DNA of 64,000 nt from contig NC_134112.1 in assembly GCF_040939455.1 (NCBI RefSeq), forward strand, positions 67,473,001 through 67,537,000, given 5' to 3'. The notes below the pieces were generated by a model that saw only the letters and a program-made list of their open reading frames with translations, ran no database searches and had not been told where the DNA came from. A program made the translations under genes and the position numbers. Every line of letters begins with the position of its first letter. Within the stretch, counting starts at the first letter, position 1. Shown in pieces: positions 48,521-61,310 of this stretch. The DNA is from Microcebus murinus. Lineage: Eukaryota > Chordata > Mammalia > Primates > Cheirogaleidae.

Positions 48521-50529
48521 CAACAACAACAACAAGTAAACCCTGGTCTAGAGGGAGGATGCCACCATTGCTCTAATCATGGAACTCCTCTCAGAACCTG
48601 GATATAACTTCAGAATCCTACTCAACACAGTGCATCAGGCAGCCAATAGTCAACTGAAGTTGGCCTCTGAGATGATGCCTATTTATCATTCCCAGCTAAT
48701 ACTGAAATATTAAGTGCTCCTTTGCAGTTGGTAAGTAGCCACCGGTCCTAGCTCCCTGAACACCCTACATCCATTCCAGCCACCCCTGCACCAGGGAGCC
48801 CTGGTAGGCACTCAGGGGAGGCAGGCTTGGAACCGGCCGAGTCTCCTGCATTCCTGAGGCTGTCCTGTGTGTCTCCCCCTCCTCGTTGCACCTCCCACCC
48901 TCACCACTGCTGCAAGAGTAGTCTCAGATGCAAGCACTCCTGGAGGGTGGAGGCTGTCATCCTATAGGGAAATATGCCCCATGCCCCATGCCCACCTGGC
49001 CACCGCAAGACTGCAGCATCCCACTGCCTACCTCCAGAAGTCACTTCTGCATGGCCTCTTTGGGGAACTGCAGAATCCACAGTGAACCATAAGGGTTGAA
49101 ATATTTTGAATATCCCCATGGTCACAACCACCCTACCCTGTCCCTAAATCTCCGCCACTTTCACAGGGGAGGTACCAGGGGTTTGTACTTGCTGAGGTGG
49201 TTGTGTGAAGGACCACATTATCACTTCTCCACATTTTCCTAAAATGCTACCACCAGGTGAACTGGAATTCACAACTGAGGGCAATGTTGCATTAGAGGGG
49301 TAGTGAGTGGGTCATAGGTGCTTTGCCTTCGTCAGCTGCCATTCCCTGAACCAGACCCCTTCACTGGGCCACAAGCATTGTGGGCCATGGAGGGCTAAGG
49401 CCATCCATGGCATCCTTGCCATTGCCTCTAAGCACACATCTAAAACAACACAGGACACCCACATCCCCAAATGGGAGGCCTTTTTTCTAGCTCACGGCAC
49501 TCACCCACGTGGATGGCTTCATCATTGCTTTAACGCTTGGGTAAGAAAATTAAGGTAAAAATTTGGAATTTTCCCTATTGATCCAAGAACATCCCACCCA
49601 AACATTTTCTTTGCAATCTGGCATATGATTTCAGACCCCAACTGGTGAACAATGCCTGTGATCGTTATTCAACAATGAAATGTTGGATGATTTCTGCAGG
49701 CAGTGTGCTCTTGAGCTGTTGCTAATAGCAGCCTGCGTCTGGGCTCCAGCTGGCAGCGGCTTTCCTTCTCCACCAGTGGGCTGGCTGCGTGGAGGCAAAA
49801 CAGCTGGGTGGATTCTCTGCCTCGGCCGCTTCCGAGCCCTGTGCCCTGGGGAGCCACTTAGGCTCTCCAGGCCTCAGCTATTCATCCTAAGCGAAGTTGG
49901 TGTGAGGTTTGGTGGAATGTAAAGGGCCCGGCCCAGTGACTAACATTGAACAAGGACTCAGTCATTTGTTATTTTTGTTGTTTTTAATGCTCTTTGATAT
50001 TTGAGTAAGCCAAGGGGCTGCAGGCAGGCAAAGCAATGGGAGTGTTTGGAATAATAGGGGGAAAGCCCAACCTTTTCATTACTTTATTGTGCGTGAAATT
50101 CTGTTAGAGAGGCATTGTTTGGATTAATAACTGTATTAAATGCAAATACTTCTGTAACTTTATAGAATGCAAATACTTCTGGGGATGTACTTCATTAAAC
50201 CATTAGCACTAATTTACACTGGTAGGATATAAGTGATTGGAACAACAATGTAACATGTGAGTGTCCACAGCTTCCCCTCCCTGGGAGACTGGCAGCGAAT
50301 GTGGAAGAAGAAATGGGAGGGAGATGGGGAGAGGATGGGAGCAGGGCTCTAACCCAGAGCCTGGTGGTTCCCTGCCAGGTGAGTGTGGAGTGTGAAGTCT
50401 GGGGCCTCAGTTTCAACAGTGTGGTCTGAGAAAAAGAAAGAGTACTTTGAGGAAGCCCTAAAAGAGAAGACTAGAGCAGTTAAAGTTTAGGAAGGAAGTT
50501 GATGGGAGAGGGGGAAGAAAGGACTCTGA

Positions 50530-51540
50530 AGTATTATTGCTGTGGTTCACATACTTCTTGTTTCCTTTTGGGTCCCCCAGAGGCAGATGCTAAGACAGAG
50601 TTTGGGTTGCCATAGACTGATTCTCTAATGTAGGCTTGGGAGGTGGGAGGAAGTAGGAGAAGGCAACCCGGTGTGGCCCCAGGATGTGGGCTCCCCAGGA
50701 AGAGCGTGCCTCTGGCCAGGAGGGTCTCTACAGAGTTGAGGCAGAGGCAGACAGATGCTGACTGCACTCCCGTGGCTGACACAGGGGTAAGGTGGCTCGT
50801 CTCTGTGACCACCACATTGTCCCAACACAGGGCTCAGATCCACATTTCCACGCCCATTTGCAGCACAGTTCCTCCATTGTGCCGTGGGCCTCTCCTCCTG
50901 AGAGGGAACTTGGAAGGGAGATTGATCTCACGCTACAGTTTGTCTTAGGCTGAAACCAATATTCATCATCTCCCTCCTTCACTGTCCATTCTAAATTCCC
51001 CTCACCCTCAGCTACTGCCTCTGCCGGCCTCAGTAGCATACCTGTATCCAGACCTTTATCCCCAAGAGGCCTCAGGTTCTGGTCACCACGTCTTCTGTAG
51101 GCCAGCATTGCCACACCTCCTGTTCTCAGGCACGACTGGGCTAGGAATGCCAGGAGGGCTCTACCCGGTCCTCCCTGTCTCCATTGTGTAGCAACAGACC
51201 TGCCCCATCCTGACCAAGGGAGGCCACCACACCTGCCACGATGGTGCATTCTCTTCTTCCTGAGGACCCCTGGACACAAGGAGCCCAGACTGCTTATAAT
51301 TCAAGGGACTCTTGCTGTGCTCCCTGGCAAAAAGTGTGCCTCCTGTGAAAGCCAGGTCTTCTAACCCTGCAGAGCCCGGAACTGAACAAACACAAGGCCT
51401 CTCCATGGCTAGGTTGCTAAGAGTGATGGTGAGTAGATCGAGCCTTACTTCCACCCTTGCTTCCTGGTCCCATCTGTCCTTTCTCTTAGAGATGGCATAT
51501 AAAGGTCCTTCATTCAAGGAATACCCTGCATCCTAGAGGC
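50530..51540 (-). mobile_element. Probable continuation of the antisense ERVL-type relic
   Basis: This GC-richer segment directly precedes the recognisable antisense pol text and may be the part of the same provirus that lies 3' of pol. A 183-codon minus-strand frame (50728-51279) is the longest in the window but shows no domain that I can identify. The text near 50578 (CAGAGGCAGATGCTAAGACAG in part) resembles text near 54205, which might be two LTR-edge pieces. This is inference. Confidence 0.35.
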
Positions 51541-53240
51541 TAGTACCCCATCCTTTCAGAGGAATGCTTTTGGCCTAGTGGTTTCAGCTGTGCCCTCAGC
51601 AGGCTGTTCCAACGCTTCCTCAGGCCAGCAGCTTCTGGGAGGTGCAGTATGTGTCACAACCAGTGGATCCCTCGGTCATGGGCCCACTCCTGCCCCTCGT
51701 TTGCTGTGAAGTGGGTCCTGTGGTCTGATGCGATGCTATGTGGGACTTCACACCAGTGGATCAAACACTATGTAAGTCCTTGGACGCCAGTGTTAGCTGA
51801 GGCCTGCAGGTGGGAAAGGCAGCTCTGTACACAGAGTGCATGTGTGTTCCCAAACTACTGCCTTCCCAGCACTGAAGGGGCCCCGTGTAGTCACCTTGCT
51901 GCCAAGTTGGCCGGTTGGCCTCTCTCTAAAGAATGGTATCATGTCAGGGGCTCCACGCTGGTCTCTGTTGCTGGACATTCAGCAATGGCAATACTTGACC
52001 TTAGGCCATTTCTCTTTCTCTCAAAGTGGACGACCAGTAGCAGATCTTTCTCAGTGGGTGAGAGTCGAGGCTGCTGTATCACCATGTGTCACCTCTACCT
52101 TTGCCACCATGACCCCTTCATTCATGTGCTGGCTGATGGCAGAGTCTGGCCTGGTCACTTTGTCTAGTGGGTGTTTATTGCCTCTTCTGTGATGGACAAT
52201 GTCTGCTGGATGGCTAACATGTGATGCACAGGCCTTCACACTTTGTGCCCATTTGTCCAGCCACATGCTCTCCCCAAACCTCTTTGTCCCAGATCTTCTA
52301 ATGTTTTTCATCCAGGCCCCTGACCAGCTGGCTGGCCCATTTGGTACCACCTGTGAATTCATAAATATGCTTTAGTCATTTCTTGAGTCATTTCTCTCAC
52401 CATACAAAGTACGTAACCAGACGTACCCAAGGTTGTGTCCCTGGGGAGAATTTTCCTTTGCCACTGTCTTTCAAGGCCACCCTGAGTGAAGCTGTGAAGC
52501 AGCTGCTGTCCATTTGCAGATTGCACACACACAAACTCCACACAGCATCTTTTTCCACCACTTATACTTGCAACACCACGGGGTCTGCTGACTCACGTGA
52601 TGCATGCAGAAGGGCTGCTTGCATTGCAGCCCGAACCTGTTGCAGAGCCCTGTCCTGTTTTGCAGCTCTCGATCCATCTGCCTTTCACGTCACTCAGCAT
52701 ATGAGCTATAGAGGTATTTCTAGCCATAGAATATGATGCCTCCAGAGCCCAAAGAGGCCCACCATGCACTGCATGTTCTTCTTTGTGGCGAGAAATAAAA
52801 GATGCAGTAATTTGTCTTTTCCTAAGGAAGGGGGGTCCAGCATGCCCCTGACCACAGGACCCATTTTAATGGATACAGCAGGCCCCTGGATATTCAATGA
52901 GTTTGTCTTTCACCTTTTGGAACACCTGTGTCTTACCCAGACCTCCCATATACTAGTCACCTCTTGCTCATCTAGTCCTATCAACATAATGCCCCTTATA
53001 TAATAGTTTAATATCACACTCCATGAAATGTCAAGATAATCCAAATCTCTTTATACTACATCATGACAGAGGGAAGAAATTTACACAGATCTAGGGGAAA
53101 ACTGCAAATGTATATTGTTGCCCATTTGTTGTGAATGTGAACCACTTCTAATCCTCTTTCTTGACAGTGATAGAAAGGAATATATTCATCAAATCAATGA
53201 CCACATACCATAGACTAAGGCCATATAATTTCTCTAGAAA
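51540..53240 (-). mobile_element. Endogenous retrovirus ERVL pol relic, antisense, decayed
   Basis: At the nucleotide level, ordered blocks match antisense ERVL pol: an integrase-region block near 51645-51780, further blocks to about 52370, and blocks towards reverse transcriptase from 52380 to 53000 ('cccgaacctgttgcagagcc'). On the minus strand the frame is broken into pieces of about 60-118 codons by stops and shifts, so it cannot encode a working protein. The plus-strand 172-codon frame (51649-52167) is a shadow of this relic. Confidence 0.7.
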
Positions 53241-53249
53241 GAAACCATA

Positions 53250-53525
53250 TTTTTCAGTCCACTTTCTGTAGCTATAGCTGAATACTTGACACTGGGTAAT
53301 TTATTTTAAAACATTTATTGCTTATAGTTCTGAAGGATGGGAAGTCCAAGAACATGGCACTGGCATCTGGTGAGGTCCTTCATGGACACAGTAGACCACT
53401 AAGCCAGAACTTGATTAAAGTTTTATTTATAACACACTTCACTGTAACAGGGGTGCTGTTGTCATGCTTTAGTTCTCTGGATATGGATGTCTACTTAGAT
53501 CTTGTTTCCAACAGTCCTTGAAACA
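53250..53525 (-). mobile_element. MaLR-type LTR fragment, antisense
   Basis: The text 'tcagtccactttctgtagct', 'gacactgggtaatttatttt' and 'tatagttctgaaggatggga' is the antisense MaLR LTR pattern, more diverged than the copies at 34352 and 59495. Confidence 0.65.
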
Positions 53526-53817
53526 CATCGGCATTCCCCTTTCTTCATCACGTAGTTTTTGGAATGAATGCTACATGATGCCTTGAAGAGGGAGAGGCTT
53601 CTGCATTTTCTTCTGCAGTTTGAGGGGATGGAGGATACTTGCTCAAAATAGTGTAGGTGAGCAACGTCTATAGTCTGTGGGTTCAGTGGGTTCAGAGGAG
53701 TCTGGAGAATCGATCCTTCTGAACTTAGCCTTTGGTTTTCTCTCCACTCTCCTAGAGAAGATGAAAGCTGCTTTATATGCCTCTATAGAGGATCCTTGGT
53801 TTTCACATCTGGCTTTC

Positions 53818-53837
53818 TTTTTTTTTTTTTTTTTTTT
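53818..53837. repeat. T homopolymer
   Basis: A run of about twenty T lies between two copies of ACATCTGGCTTTC, which hints at a small duplication around it. Confidence 0.85.
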
Positions 53838-54440
53838 CTGAATCTAGGCACAGAAGTAACATCTGGCTTTCAATAGCCTATTACTCCAGCCCTCAAGTGC
53901 TCATCTTTCTGTAGAGCATCATTGGCACTTAGCAGTCATCATTCAATACCCTTATCCTTGCAGTTGCCCTTTGCTCCATACACCTCAAATGCCTGAAACC
54001 ACTCCAGCTAGTTTATTCCCTTCCACCAGTACACCCTTCACATTCACCACAGATGAAAGTTTTAACTGGACTGTCACTTTACTGTCTGTGTTCCTCCTAC
54101 CACCAGTGACAGGTCCCCACTGCCAGCCAGAAGTGGCTCAACCTCACCTTATTGCCTGCATTCTTGGGCCTCTGCTGGTAACCAACTCTCACAGCTTGAG
54201 TTCTCTGGAAGCAAATGCTGAGACGGAGTTTGGAGTGCAAGGTATTCATTAAGAATCTACACCTGTGAAGGGAAGCAGGCACTAGGATTGGGCAGAGGAA
54301 GACTCTGAGCTGCAATGCAGGCTTAAGTTATTCTTGGCCAATTTGGCAGGGAGCTCTGCAGTGAGTGTTCTATGTCAAGTGAGAATGAATGTACATTTGC
54401 ACCCCAACTTGCTCAGTCACAGAAAGTGGGCTGCCCCACA

Positions 54441-54960
54441 TCTACCCAAAAGATCCAATGACACTCTACAAAAAAGACACCTGCACTTGAATGTTCATAG
54501 CAGCACAATTCATAATTGCAAGGCTGTGGAAACAGCCCAAGTGCCCATCAATCCAAGAATGGATTAGTAAAATGTGGTATATGTATACCATGGAGTACTA
54601 TTCAGCTCTAAGAAACAACAGTGATATAGCACACCTTGTATTTTCCTGGTTAGAGCTGGAACCCATTCTACTAAGTGAAGTATCCCAAGAATGGAAAAAC
54701 ATGCACCACATATACTCACCAGTAAACTGGTATTAACTGAGCAGGACCTAAGTGGACACATAGGTACCACAGTAATAGGGTATTGGGCAGGGGGGAGGGG
54801 GAGGGGGGGCGGATATATACATACATAATGAGTGAGATGTGCACCATCTGGGGGATGGTCATGCTGGAAACTCAGACTTGTGGGGGGAGGGGGAGAAAGG
54901 ACATTTATTGAAACCTTAAAATCTGTACCCCCATAGTATGCTGAAATAAAAAAAAAAAAA
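54441..54960 (+). mobile_element. 5'-truncated L1 (lemur type) with 20-bp target duplication
   Basis: The 5' end falls inside ORF2 and encodes a decayed C-terminus (M-W-Y-M-Y-T-M-E-Y-Y-S-A-L-R is visible). The 3' UTR follows, with G-rich tracts and GCACCATCTGGGGGATGG, then an A tail. The target duplication AGAAAGTGGGCTGCCCCACA (54421-54440) recurs perfectly at the 3' side, ending at 54979. A perfect 20-bp duplication indicates a rather young insertion. It shares its 3' UTR with the fragment at 36610-36760. Confidence 0.96.
54785..54812 (+). other. G-quadruplex-forming tract in L1 3' UTR
   Basis: Four G runs (3, 6, 5 and 7 long) are separated by CA, A and A, fitting the canonical G4 pattern. 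Polypurine tracts with G4 potential are known from L1 3' UTRs. Confidence 0.85.
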
Positions 54961-55384
54961 GAAAGTGGGCTGCCCCACAAAGAAAGAGGCCTCAGAAGCA
55001 GCACACTTCATGCCTCATCTTGCTCACCCCAAGCTGGGATGCAAGTCCTTCTTAAAGAGGAGTTTGGGCCATGCATCTCTGTGTCTGCCCCAGTCCCTTT
55101 CTTGGTGTTGAGAAATCATGTAAAGAACTTGAATTATTTTGAAATTGTTTTGGCTTATTATCCTGTGCTTCTTGAATGTGACAGTCCTAAATCTTCAAGT
55201 AAAAAGCACATGGCTAAGAAATTAAAGAGGGATCAGTGCTTTAAAGTTTGAACCACAGCAGCACATGGCAGTGGGAAGGGACCCTGCCTAGGGAGGGCCC
55301 AGGATACTTGGGAGAAGAGCTACTTAGGAAGGAGAGGGAAGAAGGAGAAATAGGAGGGCCCAGGAGTCAGACTTGGCCTGTATT

Positions 55385-56140
55385 ACAAGATTGTGCTCAA
55401 AAAAACAGATAAAAACAAGTGTGAGTGAGAATGTAGAGCAATTGGAACCCTCCTACATTGTTGATGGGAAGTTCATGCATTGCAGATGGAAATGTAAAAT
55501 GGCAAAGTCTAGCAGTTCTTCAAAAGTCTAGCAGTTCTTGGAAAACAGTCTAGCAGTTCTTCAAAAGTTTAAACATGAAGTTATCACATGACCTAGCAAT
55601 TACACCTATGTATATACCCAAGAGAAATGAAAACATACATTCACACAAAAACTTGTACATTAATGTTTATAGCAGTATTATTCATAATGGCCATAAAGGG
55701 GAAACAATCTAAATGTCCATCAATTAATAAACAGTAGGTGGTATATTCATCCAATGGAATATTATGCAGCAATGAAAAGAAATGAAGTATTGTTACATAC
55801 TACAACATGGGTGCACCTTGATACATTATGCCAACTGAAAGAAGTCAGTCACAAAAGACCACATATTGCACCATTCTATTTATATGAAATGTCCAGAATA
55901 GAGAAACTATAGAAACAGAAAGCAGTTTAGTGGTTTCTAGGGTCTGGGGAAAGAAGAAACGAGAATGGATTACTAATGGGTATGGGGTTTCTTTCTGGGG
56001 TGACGAAAATGTTTTAGAATTCACTGTGGTGATAGTTGCACAATTCTGTGAATATACTAAAAACCATTGAATTGCATACTTTAAATGGGTAAATCACATG
56101 GTAGGTGAATTATTTCTCAATAACTGTTAAAATAATAAGG
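55385..56140 (+). mobile_element. Old L1 3' end with internal triplication
   Basis: L1 ORF2/3' UTR text is clear at nucleotide level ('tacccaagagaaatgaaaac', 'caatggaatattatgcagca', 'tgtgaatatactaaaaacca'). Frames are broken. At 55506-55570 a short unit is present three times. Confidence 0.85.
55506..55570 (+). repeat. Triplicated AGTCTAGCAGTTCTT unit
   Basis: AGTCTAGCAGTTCTT starts at 55506, 55525 and 55547 with spacings of 19 and 22 bases. The first and third copies are followed by CAAAAGT, the second by GGAAAAC. It expands a site inside the L1 remnant. Confidence 0.92.
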
Positions 56141-56516
56141 ATTTCAACCAAGAAAATAATAAAGGAATTCAACCAAGAAAAAAGATTACTTTGCATTGAC
56201 CCTGACCAGGGCTATCCCTGAAAGGTGTTGTCAGCTATCAGAAGATGGTACATTTTCTATCACTTTTTACATTTGGGATTTCTAAGATTTATCTTCCAAT
56301 ATTTAACATTTCTTTTAGGTGAACACCAGGAATTTGAGCAAACTGTTGCAGAGAGGTTAGTGGTATCTAAGAGATGTTTGTGGTTATGGCTGTGGCATTG
56401 GCCATTGAGCTTCCCATGGATATGAGGAAACTTTCCTATTTTCTATAGCCAAGGAATGTGCAGCTCCCTAACACCACAAATGCATGAGCTAATCCACACA
56501 TTCAACTGTCCACCTT

Positions 56517-56605
56517 CTCACCCACCCACCCACCCACCCATCCATCTATCCATCTACCCATCCACACACCAATCCACCTATCCCTCCATCCACCCACCTA
56601 TCTTC
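56517..56605. repeat. (CCAC/CCAT)n microsatellite
   Basis: CCAC units give way to CCAT and CTAT units with interruptions over about 90 bases. Confidence 0.92.
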
Positions 56606-58297
56606 CATCCAGTTAACATCTACCAGTAACCACCTAACGTGTGTTAGATCCTGTTTAGTTGCTGGAGACATAATGGAGAATACAACAGTCACCATGTTAT
56701 CCTCAAGCTTATAGTATAGTGGTGAGGCAGTCAAATAAAAAGGCTACGGCAATACAATGTGGTTTACATGCTAAGAGAAGTGAGCATAGGGGGTTATGAA
56801 TGAATGTAGGTCTACCTTCGTAAGTTCATCCACTCAGTGGTCCCCTCATCCAACCCTCTTTCCACATAGTTGACCACGTTCAGTTTTCTGTCTTCCTCTT
56901 GCTCTGTAATTACCACTTTCTCTTACCCAGTTAACTTTAAGATATATTCCTTTAGTGAGTAATAAGAATATCAAATTCTTTATATAATGCATTTTAATAA
57001 GGTATTTGTGAGGTGTTATAACTTTGTCTGAGACCCTTGCTGCTACGGTATATTGCAAACAGATAACCACACGGTCAAGGTCACAGCCACATACATATTC
57101 CAGAAACACTGCAGCAAGGAGAAACTCAAGTTCATTGAAATAATTGGATTAATTACCTTCTCTTCTGAGACTTGAGATTTTTCTCCCCCTAGTCACTCTC
57201 TTTAGAGAAAGTTTTATTGCCTAGCCCTATGCATCTGTCTCCATCTGTCTTAGATGGCTGTTTTGGGTTTTGCTGTGTGCTCTTGGCAGTTCTGTGAAAT
57301 TGTTTGCTGTCACTTCTTCAGTGCTGTTATGATTTGAGAGAAAAGTGGTTTATTGCTGACTGCATTATGTTGACAACAACCTTACTTGTGTCAATTTATT
57401 TTAGAGTTCCTTTTTATTGACCACATTATCAATCTCTGTAATAATGATTAAGTTCTTAAGTATCACAGATGCTTTTTCATAATTTATTTTATTTTGATTA
57501 TACAGTCTCCCAATTTAAAAGAAACCAATGGCATTCAGACTTCAGGAAGAAGTCTGGGAAAGTTTTGAGAATTTGAGTCCTTTGAAGTAGAACACTGAAG
57601 GAGGTATGCTAATTCTAGTTTTCTTTATAATTTCTCAGCACTGAAATGTTTGAAATGAGAAAAATCTAATAAATATCATATAAATCTAAATATTTCTTTG
57701 AGTGATGGGGACAAGAGCAATTGAGTGCTAGTGATTTATAGAATGAAATTAAAATGTTTTGTAAATAATTTCTTCAATGAAGGCCCAATTACAGTGTTTG
57801 AATGTGATATGTAAATTTTATAGTTTGTTTCCAACCTAAGTGTTGCTTTGAAAGTTATTGACAATTCCAGTTGTTTATGCCTCAGCAGAGCAATTTCCTC
57901 AAATTGAAACTAATTCAAGAAAAAAAACTAAAAACTTGAATTACTCAAGAAATATTACCTAACTTAATATTATTGTCAATAGGACTCAAATTATGTGAAA
58001 ATCTTGATTATAACTATGTAATTACTACTTTTATTAAAACAAGGACAAGAAAAGGAAAATATGGAGTAAGTACAAAATACATTAGGAATTATATGTTTTT
58101 ATTTTCTTATTCTTCCCAACATATCAGACTATCAGTGGACCACCCGGACATGTGCAATAATAGTTTAATTCTATCATGTTTGATATTTTGCCAAATTTCA
58201 CATTTTATACTTATCTTTTTCTATTTTGTCATTAATAAAGTTTGTCAAAGTAGGAGAAGAGAACATATTTTATTTAAATATTAGCTTGATTTATAAC

Positions 58298-58596
<299 letters not shown>

Positions 58597-58729
58597 TGAT
58601 TTATAACTTTTAAATGGTTAGACTTATACTATGTGTCTCTCCATCTGTACTCTGGCCCCAGCCTCCACAAATGTTTGAGAAAATCATTAGTTTTTTTTTT
58701 CCTAATAATACCATATTCACATGATTCTA

Positions 58730-59130
58730 AATCTTAAAAAATATATAGAAAAAACCAAATAGTGGGAAGCCTAATTTCTACCCTGACTCCATCCGTCACA
58801 TTCTCATTCCTGCTGGCAAAACATTTCCCAGATAATCATGTTTATTAAATCATATATTGACATAAATATAACTTCTTTTCCCCTTCCCCCTACTTTTTAT
58901 AGAAATGTTAGCATTCTGTGTGTGTTGTCCTCTACTTTGCTTTCTCCACTTAACATATTTTGGAAATCTTTCCATATTTGCCCATAGAGAAATTTCTCGA
59001 TCTTTTAAAATGACTGCATAGTATTCCACTGTACAGTGTACTATAAATTATTGTGTAACTAGTCCCATGTTGAAAAGGACATTTGGATTATTTCCAGTCT
59101 GTTACTATTACATACAAAACTGCATTGGAT
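58730..59130 (-). mobile_element. LINE-like fragment, antisense
   Basis: The text 'tttggaaatctttccatatt', 'tgactgcatagtattccact' and 'ggacatttggattatttcca' is frequent antisense L1/HAL1-type sequence in mammals. Related to 31480-31690. Confidence 0.6.
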
Positions 59131-59494
59131 AAACTTCTATATTCATCATTTTGTTTGTGTGTCAATACCTCTGTGGGAAAAAATGACAGGAAGTGGACCT
59201 GCAGCCTTGAAAGGCATGGCAGTGCCTCTCCTAGTGACAGCGGTCGGGCTGGGGCAGAGGTCACTGTTTAGGACTGGCCCACCAAAGGTAGCTGGCTTAC
59301 TATTGATTGCTGCTGCTCACAAAATGTCAACAGCACCTTCTGCCACAGAGGTCAGCTAATGTGTGCTCTCTCACCGTTCCAACTGCCTCTGAGGGGGAGG
59401 AGGGAAGGTAGTGTCACCAACATTTATGTCTGTAATTTCACTTATATTTGTAATTTGTGTTGCTGATTGTATTTCTGTTTGTAGGTTTGATCAT

Positions 59495-60020
59495 GTATTA
59501 ATATCAGTTTCTTGTGGCTGCTGTAACAAATTTTCACAATCTTGGTGGCTTAAAACAACAGAAATGTATCCTCTCACACTTCTGGATGACAGAAGTCTGG
59601 AATCAAGGTGTCAGCAGGGCCACATTGGCTTCAGGGACTCTAGAGGAGAATCTGTTCCTTGCCTCTTCCAGCTTCTGGTGGCTGTGAGCATTCCTTGGCA
59701 GGTGGCCACACCACTCCACCCTCTGCCTCTGTCCTCGCCTTGCCTTCCCTCCTCTCTGGGTCTTCTCTGTGTGTCACCTCAAAACTCCCTCTGCCTGTCT
59801 CTTACTATAGATATGATCTTATCACACATGTGACTAGTACACATGTGATCTTGTAATACGTGTGATTGTATTTAGGGCAAACGCAAACAGTCCAGGATAA
59901 ATGCCTCCTCTCAAGATCCTTAACTTAATCATGTATTTTACTGCATAAAGTCATATTCCCTGGTTCTAGTGATTATGGCACAGACTTATCTCTGGGGCCA
60001 TCATTCAGCTCACTACAATA
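59495..60020 (-). mobile_element. MaLR LTR (MLT1-type), antisense, near full length
   Basis: The left end reads 'cagtttcttgtggctgctgt'; then 'cttggtggcttaaaacaaca', 'ggaatcaaggtgtcagcagg', and at the right 'ccatcattcagctcactaca'. This covers most of an MLT1-type LTR. A 140-codon plus-strand frame (59411-59833) runs through it and is not a gene. Confidence 0.85.
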
Positions 60021-60904
60021 GATGTTGCCAAACTGTCCTCCAAAAAGTTTGGGCCAAATTTATGCTTCCTTAACTGATATATGAGTGTCTGTTCTTCAGA
60101 GTCTTACCAATGCAGTGTGTTGTCAAACTTGTAGATTTTACCAATCTGCTATCTGGAAAATGATTTCTTAGTATAGTTCCAGTTGCATTTTTCTTACTAT
60201 TTGTGAGTTTGAACATTTCTACATATTTATGAGCCCTGTATATTTCTTTTTCTGTGACTTGTTTGCTCACGTCCTTTATTCATTTTTTTTTTCTGGGTTG
60301 TTTTTTTTTAAACTTATTTGTAAGTACATCTCATAATCAAGGAGATCAACCCTTTGTCTTTAGTTGGAATTATAAAACTTTTTCTTGATCTTTTTCACTT
60401 TGTTTGTGAGGTTTATATCATGAAGATAAATGTAGTTGATATAGTTTTTTCTCTTTATGTAATTGAACTTATCAATCTTTTATGGCTTCTTTTTTCCTTT
60501 TACTTAGAAAGCATTTCCCTCTCCGAGGTTATAAAGGAGTTCTCTCATCCTTACTTTTATGGTTTTATTTTTTCCAGTTTTACCTTGAAGTCTTTGATCA
60601 CTTTAGAGCTTATCTTTATCCTTTAGTTAGATATAGATCCAACTAAATTTATGCCAGTGCAGGATGTTTCCTGTGACTTAGGCTTCTCAGATATATGAAA
60701 TAAATACTTTGGAAGTATTCTTCTCAGACTGGTTGTCACTATCATCTACGTAGCCAAAGGGAAGCATAGAAGAACAGGTTCAAATTTGAATTGGTGTCTC
60801 CAGGATGGACAACAGCTACCTACCAAAATATACTAACTGGCCATTTGTAGGGCATTGGTTAGATAAATTATGATATATCCTTATAATTAAATATAATTCA
60901 TCCT

Positions 60905-61175
60905 ATAGTTAATACTTCTTGCATGCTAGGCCCTGCTCTAAGCAATTTAACTGTTGATATGTGTTTGATCTTTACAACACATCTATGAGATGGATGGTGT
61001 TATTACCCTAATTTTAGAAATCAGGATAATAACACTGCAGATGATGAAACTGAGGCATCCAGAGGTTAAATAACTCACCCAAGGCCACCAAGCCGGTAGG
61101 CACAGGAGCTGAGATTTGAACGTAGGTGGTTTAACTCCAAAGCCCACCTTTCTGACAACCCTGCTGTCCTGCCTC
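60905..61175 (-). mobile_element. MIR SINE, antisense, near full length
   Basis: 'catgctaggccctgctctaa', 'gatgaaactgaggcatccag', 'gagctgagatttgaacgtag' and 'gctgtcctgcctctt' give a well-preserved antisense MIR. Confidence 0.88.
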
Positions 61176-61194
61176 TTAAGAAAAGGGAAGCACA

Positions 61195-61310
61195 CAACAG
61201 TGTGACTGTACTTAACACCACTGAACTGTACACTCAAAATGGGTGAGATAAATTTTATGTTATGTACATTTTACCACAATTTTTTTAAAAACCTATTTTA
61301 AAAGATGAAC
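61195..61310 (+). mobile_element. L1 3'-UTR fragment
   Basis: 'ccactgaactgtacactcaa' and 'atgttatgtacattttacca' are typical of old L1 3' ends. It follows the MIR directly. Confidence 0.7.

Noticed and set aside
50728..51279. 183-codon minus-strand open frame, the longest in the window
   Set aside because: It has no recognisable domain, lies in GC-rich sequence next to an antisense retroviral relic, and overlaps open frames on both strands. It is best explained by base composition and repeat origin.
51649..52167. 172-codon plus-strand open frame
   Set aside because: It is the opposite strand of a decayed ERVL pol segment, with no independent gene features.
59411..59833. 140-codon plus-strand open frame
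   Set aside because: It lies almost entirely in an MLT1-type LTR in antisense.
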